The notes under the pieces: model-generated | What the model was told of the DNA's origin: nothing | Database searches by the model: none | The model's input: only the letters and a program-made list of their open reading frames with translations | Program-made: the position numbers and the translations under genes | Shown: positions 57,482-64,000 of the stretch, in pieces | Numbering within the stretch: the stretch's first letter is position 1 | Layout: every line of letters starts with the position of its first letter | From: Sphingosinicella sp. CPCC 101087 | GTDB lineage: Bacteria > Pseudomonadota > Alphaproteobacteria > Sphingomonadales > Sphingomonadaceae | Length of the DNA stretch: 64,000 nucleotides | NCBI RefSeq assembly: GCF_004151485.1 | Contig: NZ_SBFF01000006.1 | Span: forward strand, 236,710 to 300,709 | Reading direction: 5' to 3'

Positions 57482-58963
57482 TTAATCCAGCGCCTTCTTC
57501 AGCAGCTCGTTGACCACCTGCGGGTTCGCCTTGCCCTGCATGGCCTTCATCGTCTGGCCGACGAAGAAGCCGAAGAGCTTGTCCTTGCCGGACTTGTACT
57601 CGGCCACCTTGTCCTGGTTCGCGGCGAGCACCTCGGCGATGACGGCCTCGATCGCGCCGGTGTCCGACGTCTGCTTGAGCCCGCGCGCCTCGACGATCGC
57701 CTCGGGATCCTCGCCGGTCTCGAGCATGATCTCGAACACCTGCTTGGCGAGCGTTCCGGAAAGCGTGCCGTCCACGACCAAAGCGAGTAATTGGGCGCCC
57801 TGCTCGGGCGTGACCGGGCTCTCGGTGATGCCCTTGCCGAGCCGGTTCAGCGCGCCGAACAGGTCGGAGATCACCCAGTTCGATGCCTGCTTCGCGACCT
57901 GCGCTTCGGGCTTTCCGGTCGCCGCGAGCAGCCGCTCGAACCAGCGAGCGGTCTCGACCTCGGCCGTCAATACGCTCGCGCTATAGGGGGACAGGCCGAG
58001 CGCCTGCTCGTAGCGCTGGCGCTTGGCGTCGGGCAGCTCGGGAAGGCTCTCGCGGCATTCGCGAAGGAAGCCCTCGTCGAGCTCGAGCGGAAGCAGGTCC
58101 GGATCGGGGAAGTAGCGATAGTCATGCGCTTCCTCCTTGGAGCGCAGGGACCGCGTCTCGATCTTGTCCGGATCGAACAGGCGCGTCTCCTGGACGATCG
58201 TGCCGCCGTTTTCGAGGATGTCCACCTGGCGGTTGGCCTCATATTCGATCGCCGCCTGGACGAACCGGACCGAATTCACGTTCTTGATCTCGCAGCGCGT
58301 TCCCAAGGGCTCACCGGGCCGGCGTACGCTGACGTTGACGTCGGCGCGCATGCTGCCCTGTTCCATATTGCCGTCGCAGCTGCCGACATAGCGCAGGATT
58401 GCCCGCAGCTTGCGGACATAGGCTCCAGCCTCCTCGGGGCTGCGCATGTCCGGGCGCGAGACGATCTCCATCAGCGCGACGCCGGAACGGTTGAGGTCGA
58501 CATAGGAGAAGCTGGGATGCTGGTCGTGCAGCATCTTGCCGGCATCCTGCTCGATATGGATGCGCTCGATGCCGACGGTCTTCGCAACCGCCTGGCCGTC
58601 GGTGCCGACCTCTATGTCGATCTCGCCCTCGCCAACGATCGGATGGTAGAGCTGGCTGATCTGATAGCCCTGCGGCAGATCCGGGTAGAAATAATTCTTT
58701 CGGTCGAAGCGCGACCAGGGGTTGATCTTTGCATTGAGCGCCATGCCGGTACGCACCGCCTGGCGGACGCATTCCATGTTCGGCACGGGCAGCATTCCGG
58801 GCATCGCCGCGTCGACCAGGCTGACCTGGCTGTTCGGCTCGGCTCCGAATTCGGTCGAGGCGCCCGAGAAAAGCTTGGCGTTGGAGACGATCTGGGCGTG
58901 GACCTCGAGGCCGATCACGACCTCCCAATCCCCGGTGGCGCCACGGATGCGATAGTCAGACAT
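57482..58963 (-). CDS. gatB: GatB, aspartyl/glutamyl-tRNA amidotransferase subunit B
   Basis: The 493-residue product has the GatB core ([20 protein letters not shown], then [20 protein letters not shown]) and a C-terminal YqeY-like tail domain. It binds mischarged Glu-tRNA(Gln) or Asp-tRNA(Asn) and phosphorylates it, with ammonia supplied by GatA. The ATG at 58963 was preferred over a TTG two codons earlier. It is the last of the leftward gat genes, separated by 67 bases from the tiny gene. Confidence 0.96.
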   Translation of the reverse strand: MSDYRIRGATGDWEVVIGLEVHAQIVSNAKLFSGASTEFGAEPNSQVSLVDAAMPGMLPVPNMECVRQAVRTGMALNAKINPWSRFDRKNYFYPDLPQGYQISQLYHPIVGEGEIDIEVGTDGQAVAKTVGIERIHIEQDAGKMLHDQHPSFSYVDLNRSGVALMEIVSRPDMRSPEEAGAYVRKLRAILRYVGSCDGNMEQGSMRADVNVSVRRPGEPLGTRCEIKNVNSVRFVQAAIEYEANRQVDILENGGTIVQETRLFDPDKIETRSLRSKEEAHDYRYFPDPDLLPLELDEGFLRECRESLPELPDAKRQRYEQALGLSPYSASVLTAEVETARWFERLLAATGKPEAQVAKQASNWVISDLFGALNRLGKGITESPVTPEQGAQLLALVVDGTLSGTLAKQVFEIMLETGEDPEAIVEARGLKQTSDTGAIEAVIAEVLAANQDKVAEYKSGKDKLFGFFVGQTMKAMQGKANPQVVNELLKKALD

Positions 58964-59030
58964 GGGCAATTCCTATTTGCGCAATCTCAACCCCCATCGA
59001 TCGTCCCGAACGGGCCCGGGAAAATCGCGC

Positions 59031-59168
59031 TCAATCGCGGCTCCTCTTGAACAGGGCGGCCATCCCAGCGAGCATGAAGAGAAATAGCCCTACGCCTGGG
59101 ACAGAATCGAACCAATCAGTGGCGCGGTCCCTTTTGTGGAGCTGGCGAAGCCGCGAGAGATAACTCAC
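59031..59168 (-). CDS. 45-residue membrane protein between gatA and gatB
   Basis: The product begins with GTG at 59168 overlapping the gatA stop (GTGA), with GGAGG seven bases upstream. It has a basic head ([20 protein letters not shown]), then a PEP-CTERM-like or simple membrane end: [18 protein letters not shown] and KRSRD. That is one helix with a positive tail. It is too short for ordinary gene finders. The four-base overlap and ribosome site argue that it is made, coupled to gatA. I know of no such gat gene. Confidence 0.6.
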   Translation of the reverse strand: MSYLSRLRQLHKRDRATDWFDSVPGVGLFLFMLAGMAALFKRSRD

Positions 59169-60667
59169 CACCACGCCTCCGGTCGGTGGGTGAAGCCCGC
59201 CCGTTGCTCGATGGCCAGCCCGGCGTTGAGCACGTTCTGCTCGTCCAGCGCACGGCCGATGATCTGGAGCCCGAGCGGCAGTCCCTGCCCGTCCAGCCCG
59301 GCGGGCACTGACATGGCCGGGAGACCGGCCAGGCTTGCCGGGACGGCGAAGACGTCGTTCAGATACATGGCGATCGGGTCGTCCATCTTCTCGCCAAGGC
59401 CGAAGGCGGCGCTCGGTGCGGTCGGCGTGAGCAGGAGGTCGACCTCCTTATAGGCGTGCTCGAAGTCGCGGGCGATCAGCGCCCTCACCTTCTGCGCGCG
59501 GTTGAAATAGGCATCGTAGAAGCCGGCGCTCAGCACATAGGTACCGATCATGATGCGGCGCTTCACCTCGGCGCCGAACCCGGCCGCGCGGGTCGCCTCG
59601 TACATGTCGGTGAGCCCGCCCTGCTCCGGCTGCTCGCGCCGGCCGTAGCGCACGCCGTCATAGCGCGCGAGGTTGGACGACGCTTCGGCCGGGGCGATGA
59701 TGTAATAGGTCGGCAGCGCATATTTCGTATGCGGCAGCGACACCGGCACGATCTCGGCGCCGGCATCCTTCAGCCATTCGATGCCCTGATCCCAGACGCG
59801 GCCCACCGACTCCGGAACGCCGTCGATGCGATATTCCTTGGGAATGCCGACGCGCTTGCCCTGGAGATCCGGGTTCAATCCCTTCTCCCATGCCGGAACC
59901 GGCAGGTCGAGCGAGGTCGAATCCTTCGGATCGAAGCCGCTCATTGCCTCGAGCATGATCGCGCAGTCGCGCACGTCGCGCGCCATCGGTCCCGCCTGGT
60001 CGAGGCTCGAAGCAAAGGCGACGATGCCCCAGCGCGAGCAGCGGCCGTAGGTCGGCTTGATCCCGACAATCCCGGTGAATGCGGCGGGCTGGCGGATCGA
60101 TCCCCCCGTATCGGTGCCGGTGACGCCGGGCGCGATTCGTGCCGCGACGGCGGCCGCCGATCCTCCGGAACTCCCGCCCGGCGCCAAGGCGGCATTGCCG
60201 CCGTCGCTGCGCCGCCAGGGCGAGATAACCGGGCCGAAGCCGCTGGTCTCGTTGGACGAGCCCATCGCGAACTCGTCCATGTTGAGCTTGCCGAGCATGC
60301 CGGCGCCGGCGGCGAAAAGGTTCGCGCTCACCGTCGATTCATAGGCCGGAGCGAAGCCTTCCAGGATGCGGCTGCCGGCCGTCGTCTGCACGCCCTCGGT
60401 GGCGAACAGGTCCTTGATGCCGAGCGGCACGCCGGAGAGCGGCTTGAGCTCGCCGCTCGCGCGTGCCGCGTCGGCCGCATCGGCCGCGGCCAGGGCATGT
60501 TCCGGAGTTTCGACGATGAAAGCGTTGAGTCCCCGCGCTTTCTCGACCGCCGCGACATAGGCGAGCGTCACCTCGCGCGCCGAAAAGGCGCCGTCGCGCA
60601 CGCCGTCGCGGATCGCTGCGATGCCGAGATCGGTGAGGTCGGTCGGACGAGTCGCTCCGCTTGTCAT
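59165..60667 (-). CDS. gatA: GatA, aspartyl/glutamyl-tRNA amidotransferase subunit A
   Basis: The 500-residue product is an amidase-signature enzyme. The catalytic Lys is in [15 protein letters not shown], the cis-Ser is in [14 protein letters not shown], and the nucleophile is in that glycine-rich stretch after [17 protein letters not shown]. It releases ammonia from glutamine for GatB. The start overlaps the gatC stop by four bases (ATGA). The end is coupled to the 45-residue gene. All catalytic residues look intact. Confidence 0.96.
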   Translation of the reverse strand: MTSGATRPTDLTDLGIAAIRDGVRDGAFSAREVTLAYVAAVEKARGLNAFIVETPEHALAAADAADAARASGELKPLSGVPLGIKDLFATEGVQTTAGSRILEGFAPAYESTVSANLFAAGAGMLGKLNMDEFAMGSSNETSGFGPVISPWRRSDGGNAALAPGGSSGGSAAAVAARIAPGVTGTDTGGSIRQPAAFTGIVGIKPTYGRCSRWGIVAFASSLDQAGPMARDVRDCAIMLEAMSGFDPKDSTSLDLPVPAWEKGLNPDLQGKRVGIPKEYRIDGVPESVGRVWDQGIEWLKDAGAEIVPVSLPHTKYALPTYYIIAPAEASSNLARYDGVRYGRREQPEQGGLTDMYEATRAAGFGAEVKRRIMIGTYVLSAGFYDAYFNRAQKVRALIARDFEHAYKEVDLLLTPTAPSAAFGLGEKMDDPIAMYLNDVFAVPASLAGLPAMSVPAGLDGQGLPLGLQIIGRALDEQNVLNAGLAIEQRAGFTHRPEAWW

Positions 60668-60951
60668 TCGATCACCTTCGGCACCGCGAAGAAGCCGTGC
60701 TCGGCCATTGGGGCGTTCTTCAGCACCGCGTCGCGGATGCCGCCATCGGTGACGACGTCGTCGCGCAGGCGAAGCTTGTTGGGAATGACCGCGGTCATCG
60801 GCTCCACCCCCTCGACATCGACCTCCTGAAGCTGCTCGACCCAGCCGAGAATGTTGGAAAGCTCGGGCGCGAGCGCCGCGACTTCGGCGTCGCTGACGGC
60901 GATGCGCGCGAGCTTGGCGATGTGGCGGACGGTGTGGCTGTCGACGGACAT
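60664..60951 (-). CDS. gatC: GatC, aspartyl/glutamyl-tRNA amidotransferase subunit C
   Basis: The 95-residue product has the GatC pattern: [39 protein letters not shown], and [20 protein letters not shown]. It holds GatA and GatB together. It starts at ATG 60951. A TTGCCGC/GCGGCAA hairpin lies in its leader at about 60967-60986. The 148-base gap to the divergent DUF3089 gene holds both promoters. Confidence 0.94.
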   Translation of the reverse strand: MSVDSHTVRHIAKLARIAVSDAEVAALAPELSNILGWVEQLQEVDVEGVEPMTAVIPNKLRLRDDVVTDGGIRDAVLKNAPMAEHGFFAVPKVIE

Positions 60952-61099
60952 AGGCGCGGCGCTAGCATTGCCGCTGCAGTGCGGCAAGGCGAGCCGACGG
61001 GTCGAAACGCGCTTCGGCGACCTCTCCCGGGGCGTGGTGGAACCGCCAAGCCCGCGCGCCCGCTTGCATGGCGCGGCGGCTTGGGCTTTGGGGGCGGCA

Positions 61100-62248
61100 A
61101 TGGCCAGGAAAAGATCCCATCCCGCCGTCCGCTTCCTGTGGATTGTCGCCGGCCTCACCGTCCTGTTCGTGGCGGGCGCCATCGCCTATCGCCTGTTCGA
61201 GCAGGACCTGATGCGCTGGACCATGGTTCCCAAGGGCGAGTTCCAGGAAGTGCCTTTGCCCGAAGGCGCCGATTATGCCGATGCGGGTCTGTGGATCGCC
61301 CATCCCGACCTCCCCGCCAGCCCCGCGCTGTGGACGCCGCAGGGCTTCGCACCGGCGCGTCAGGCCAGAGCTTCGATCTTCTTCATCCATCCGACCAGCT
61401 TCCTCGAATCCTCTGCCTGGAATGCCGGCCTGGATGACGAGGAATCGCAGGAACGGGCGCGCCTGTTCGTCCGCAGCCAGGCGAGTGCCTTCAATTCGGT
61501 CGGCGCGATCTGGGCGCCCAAATATCGCCAGGCGGCGTTCGGGGCCTTCCTCACCAGCGAAGCCGATGCTCGGCGGGCCCTGGATTTCGCCTATCGCGAC
61601 GTCCTTGCCGCTTACGAGGTCTTCCTTCGCCAGGCGCCGGCGGACCGTCCGATCATCCTCGCGGGGCACAGCCAGGGCAGCCTCCATCTGCTGCGCCTGC
61701 TCCAGGAGCGCGTGCAGGGTGCGCCCGAAGCCGCGCGAGTGGCCGCGGCGTATGTCATAGGCTGGCCCGTGTCGGAAACCGCCGACCTTCCCACCCTTCC
61801 CCTGCCCGCCTGCGAGCGGCCGGATCAGGCGCATTGCCTGATTTCGTGGCAAAGCTTCGCCGAACCGGCCGATCCGAAGCTGGTCACCGACCTGTACGAC
61901 GCATCGAGCGGCCCCGGCGGCGTGCCTCGCGCGGGATCGGCCATGGTGTGCGTGAATCCTCTCACCGGCACGCGCGGCGGCGCCGCTGAAGCCCAGGCCA
62001 ATGCGGGCACCCTCATCCCCAATGCGGCGTTCACCGAGGCGACCTTTCGGGCGCATTCGGTGCCGGCACGCTGCGACCTTCGCGGCTTCCTGCTGATCGG
62101 AGACAATGACCGAATTCCGGAGATGGGGCCCTATGTCCTTCCCGGCAACAATTATCATGTTTACGACTATGCGCTCTTCTGGGCCAATATCCGCTCCGAC
62201 GCCGAGCGCCGCGTGGCGGCCTTCCTCGGTGAAGGGGAGGAAGGATGA
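61100..62248 (+). CDS. DUF3089 alpha/beta hydrolase, membrane-anchored
   Basis: The 382-residue product has an N-terminal membrane helix (about 12-32, [19 protein letters not shown]). A DUF3089 hydrolase domain follows: [16 protein letters not shown] at about 95-110, the nucleophile in [27 protein letters not shown], and [16 protein letters not shown]. It is probably an esterase or lipase facing the periplasm. The ATG at 61100 follows GGGGGCGGCA. ruvX follows after 86 bases. Confidence 0.9.
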   Translation: MARKRSHPAVRFLWIVAGLTVLFVAGAIAYRLFEQDLMRWTMVPKGEFQEVPLPEGADYADAGLWIAHPDLPASPALWTPQGFAPARQARASIFFIHPTSFLESSAWNAGLDDEESQERARLFVRSQASAFNSVGAIWAPKYRQAAFGAFLTSEADARRALDFAYRDVLAAYEVFLRQAPADRPIILAGHSQGSLHLLRLLQERVQGAPEAARVAAAYVIGWPVSETADLPTLPLPACERPDQAHCLISWQSFAEPADPKLVTDLYDASSGPGGVPRAGSAMVCVNPLTGTRGGAAEAQANAGTLIPNAAFTEATFRAHSVPARCDLRGFLLIGDNDRIPEMGPYVLPGNNYHVYDYALFWANIRSDAERRVAAFLGEGEEG

Positions 62249-62334
62249 AGGGAACGGCTTCGCCGTAGGAACTATTCCGGGCCGCCTCGGCGCAGAGACT
62301 GGACTTGCGCCGCTTCGTGCGTGACGGAGGGCCC

Positions 62335-62796
62335 ATGATCACAGCCGACGTCGCCCGATTTCGCGAGGCCCTTCCCCTGGGAGGGCGACTGCTCGGGCTC
62401 GATGTCGGCACTCGCACGATCGGAACCGCCTTGTGCGACGCGCAATGGACGATCGCGACGGCCGCCACGCTCGTGCGACGCGGCAAGTTCATGAAGGATC
62501 TCGAGGCGCTGAAGACGCTGGCCGCAGCGCAGCAGGCGCGCGGAATCGTGATCGGCCTGCCGCTCAATCTGGACGGCAGCGAATCGCCGCGCACGCAGTC
62601 GATCCGCGCGTTCGCGCGCAACCTGGCGCCCCTCGATCTGCCGATCCTGCTCTGGGACGAGCGCTGGTCGACCCAGGCGGTCACCCGTACCCTGATCGAC
62701 GCCGACACCAGCCGCGCGCGCCGCGCCGAACTCGTCGACAAGATGGCTGCCGCCTACATCCTCCAAGGCGCCATAGACGCCCTCGCCATGGGCTGA
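62335..62796 (+). CDS. ruvX: RuvX/YqgF, Holliday-junction resolvase-like protein
   Basis: The 153-residue product has the YqgF fold: [19 protein letters not shown] (acidic residue), [35 protein letters not shown], and [14 protein letters not shown]. It is linked to pre-16S rRNA maturation and possibly junction cleavage. The ATG at 62335 is preferred to a start ten codons upstream because GGAGGGCCC precedes it. The length is standard. Confidence 0.93.
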   Translation: MITADVARFREALPLGGRLLGLDVGTRTIGTALCDAQWTIATAATLVRRGKFMKDLEALKTLAAAQQARGIVIGLPLNLDGSESPRTQSIRAFARNLAPLDLPILLWDERWSTQAVTRTLIDADTSRARRAELVDKMAAAYILQGAIDALAMG

Positions 62797-62824
62797 CGTT
62801 CGATGGGAGACTTGCTCCAGATCA

Positions 62825-62853
62825 TAGACGGGCCTCCCTTTTTGCAGTATTAT
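62825..62853 (+). promoter_or_regulatory. probable promoter of the LuxR-type regulator
   Basis: TAGACG at 62825-62830, 17 bases, then TATTAT at 62848-62853, within an AT-rich patch. A start near 62860 would lie upstream of the GTG at 62902 but downstream of the alternative ATG at 62803. Confidence 0.4.
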
Positions 62854-62901
62854 TACGGTATTACGTCTGCGGTTCTCGACACAAACCAAGAGGAACCCTT
62901 T

Positions 62902-63612
62902 GTGGACGGACGGGGAGCGGTTGCCCTTGTGGCCGATCATCTACCGCTCAATCGGGCGGGGCTTTCCAGCCTTCTCCACGAGCATGTCCGCACGTCCGCG
63001 GCGATCGAAGCCGCAAGCTTCGATGGCATCGTTGCAGCCCTGACGCGCGACGATCGGGTGGATCTGATCGCCACCGCGCTCGAATTGCCAGGGATGAACG
63101 GGACGACCGGGATCCGCTACATCAGGGTCCACTATCCTCGAACGCGCCTCGTCGTCATGGCGGGCGATCCCACGCGGGAGTCGGTACTCGAATGCCTGTC
63201 GGCCGGAGTTCACGGCTACGTTCCCAAGTCTCTCGGTCGGGAGGAGATGGTCGCTGCCTTCCAGTCGATATTTGGCGGCCAGATCTACGTCCCGTCGCTC
63301 ATGACCGAACTGGCCGGAGAGCGCGCGGCGCCCGTAGCCGGCGGCGTGATCCCGGCCTTCGAGCTGACCCAACGACAGCGCGAGGTGCTCGTCCTGCTAT
63401 CGGACGGAAAGTCGAACAAGGAAATCGCACGCATCCTGACCATCTCCGAAGGCACGGTGAAAGCCCACATCAACTCGGCTTTCCGGATACTGGGCGTGCA
63501 CAACCGGACCAGCGCCGTCGCTGCGCTCCACCGGCTTGAGTTGTCGAAAGGCAGCGGCGAGCCGCCCCTCCCCGGCCTGTTCGACCCGCGGCGGCGCACC
63601 ACCGACTTCTAG
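62902..63612 (+). CDS. LuxR-family regulator with a non-canonical receiver
   Basis: The 236-residue product has a receiver-like domain and a C-terminal LuxR helix-turn-helix. The latter reads ELTQRQREVLVLLSDGKSNK, then EIARILTISEGTVKAHINSA. In the receiver, the phospho-accepting aspartate position is alanine (Ala59 in LIATALELPGMNG) and the acidic pocket reads VADH instead of a DD pair, while Lys109 is kept. Phosphorylation by a kinase is therefore unlikely. The GTG at 62902 follows AGAGGAACCC; an upstream ATG at 62803 would add 33 non-domain residues. Confidence 0.85.
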   Translation: MDGRGAVALVADHLPLNRAGLSSLLHEHVRTSAAIEAASFDGIVAALTRDDRVDLIATALELPGMNGTTGIRYIRVHYPRTRLVVMAGDPTRESVLECLSAGVHGYVPKSLGREEMVAAFQSIFGGQIYVPSLMTELAGERAAPVAGGVIPAFELTQRQREVLVLLSDGKSNKEIARILTISEGTVKAHINSAFRILGVHNRTSAVAALHRLELSKGSGEPPLPGLFDPRRRTTDF

Positions 63613-63954
63613 TCTCTTCGGCTTTTCTCCTGAGTTCGCGATACCGATCCGCCGGCGTGCTGCGCCCTGGGGCATCGGCGAGCTGAGTCTCCGGTTCCCC
63701 AAGCATTCCCGTCCGCTTCCGTTCGGCCGAGCGGACTAGCCCAGGGTCTATACATTTCGACCTACAGGGATTTCCACAGGCTTATACAAAAGTCGCGGAC
63801 TTCATAGTCTATCTTCTTGACTCGACTCGACACCGCGAAAGCCGGGATAGTCAACATGCTGTTAATCAAGCGAGTCGGGTGATTGCCTCGCTTCGGACGG
63901 CACCCACAGCCTTCCCGTTACTACGGAAGGCTATGCGGGGGAATGGCGTAACCG
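63613..63954. other. intergenic region with hairpin and DnaA-like boxes
   Basis: This 340-base gap contains ATTTCCACA near 63770 and TTATACAAA near 63781, each one mismatch from a DnaA box (TTWTNCACA). A stem-loop AGCCTTCC/GGAAGGCT with a 9-base loop lies at 63908-63932, just before the next gene. I see no RNA gene or other coding sequence in it. Two weak DnaA-like sites are not evidence for an origin. Confidence 0.35.
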
Positions 63955-64000
63955 ATGAAATCGAACGCGAGGACTGATTCCTTGCGAGGAGTCGTGCGCC
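63955..64000 (+). CDS. start of a gene running off the window
   Basis: An ATG at 63955 opens a frame MKSNARTDSLRGVVR that continues past the window edge. A weak purine tract (GGGGGAA) lies about 12 bases upstream, and a stem-loop precedes it. Fifteen residues are too few to identify it. Confidence 0.35.
   Translation, partial: MKSNARTDSLRGVVR

Noticed and set aside
59031..59168. Reading the tiny gat gene as a PEP-CTERM sorted protein
   Set aside because: The end is similar in shape (VPG, helix, basic tail), but the protein is too short to carry an exported domain and has no signal peptide.
63760..63800. Possible replication origin from DnaA-like boxes
   Set aside because: Only two boxes, each with a mismatch, no AT-rich unwinding region of size, and no dnaA, dnaN or parAB genes nearby.

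Overview
The window is about 64 kb of high-GC bacterial chromosome. It is densely packed, mostly with housekeeping and envelope genes, and I see no prophage, insertion sequence, CRISPR array or tRNA gene. The gene set points to an alphaproteobacterium, most likely of the Sphingomonadales: a ChpT-type histidine phosphotransferase, a GTTC-N7-GTTC LexA site, a PspF/PspABC locus, gatCAB, an rnpB that closes on a CCAGAGGG/CCCTCTGG stem, and a TTG/GTG-rich set of overlapping genes. This placement is inferred from gene content; no marker was compared with a database.

Layout. 0.07-1.35 kb: a cold-shock gene followed at once by a second initiation factor 1, then three very small genes. 1.4-2.7 kb: a DUF763 protein. 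2.8-7.5 kb: the phage-shock locus, with PspF divergent from a sigma-54 promoter that drives a small exported protein, pspA, pspB, pspC and an array of PspB-like one-helix coiled-coil proteins, some of them broken. 7.7-10.4 kb: sufE, a thioesterase, a J-domain protein, RNase P RNA and an AmpD-type amidase. 10.5-15.7 kb: a chemotaxis cluster cheA-cheW-cheY-cheB-cheR. 15.75-20.9 kb: a TetR-controlled efflux operon (outer-membrane factor, HlyD, ABC ATPase, ABC permease) behind a clear palindromic operator. 21-24.9 kb: chpT, rluD, rpoH, mtgA. 25-27.1 kb: dnaX-ybaB and SRP RNA. 27.2-29.7 kb: two overlapping cysteine desulfurases and a 2Fe-2S ferredoxin. 29.8-34.5 kb: a hydrolase, a threonine-dehydratase-like enzyme, and a decarboxylase/deoxyhypusine-synthase-like polyamine pair.

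34.7-45.1 kb: MAPEG protein, L,D-transpeptidase, and a leftward run of overlapping genes (enoyl-CoA hydratase, lipoprotein, NAD(P)HX repair enzyme, 23S rRNA methyltransferase, PDZ-less trypsin-like protease), then ispE, a TPR protein and ETF-quinone oxidoreductase. 45.2-49.4 kb: uracil-DNA-glycosylase-like protein, lytic transglycosylase, a VOC protein and a radical-SAM gene with a LexA-type promoter. 49.5-53.9 kb: a 1471-residue RTX-secreted nuclease. 54.1-57.4 kb: small accessory genes and a YcaQ-like winged-helix protein. 57.5-61 kb: gatCAB with an extra tiny membrane-protein gene between gatA and gatB. 61.1-64 kb: DUF3089 hydrolase, ruvX, a LuxR-type regulator whose receiver lacks its aspartate, and the start of a further gene.

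The most unusual parts are the expanded PspB-like array with its disrupted reading frames, the coupled small membrane protein inside gatCAB, and the probably leaderless SOS-controlled radical-SAM gene.
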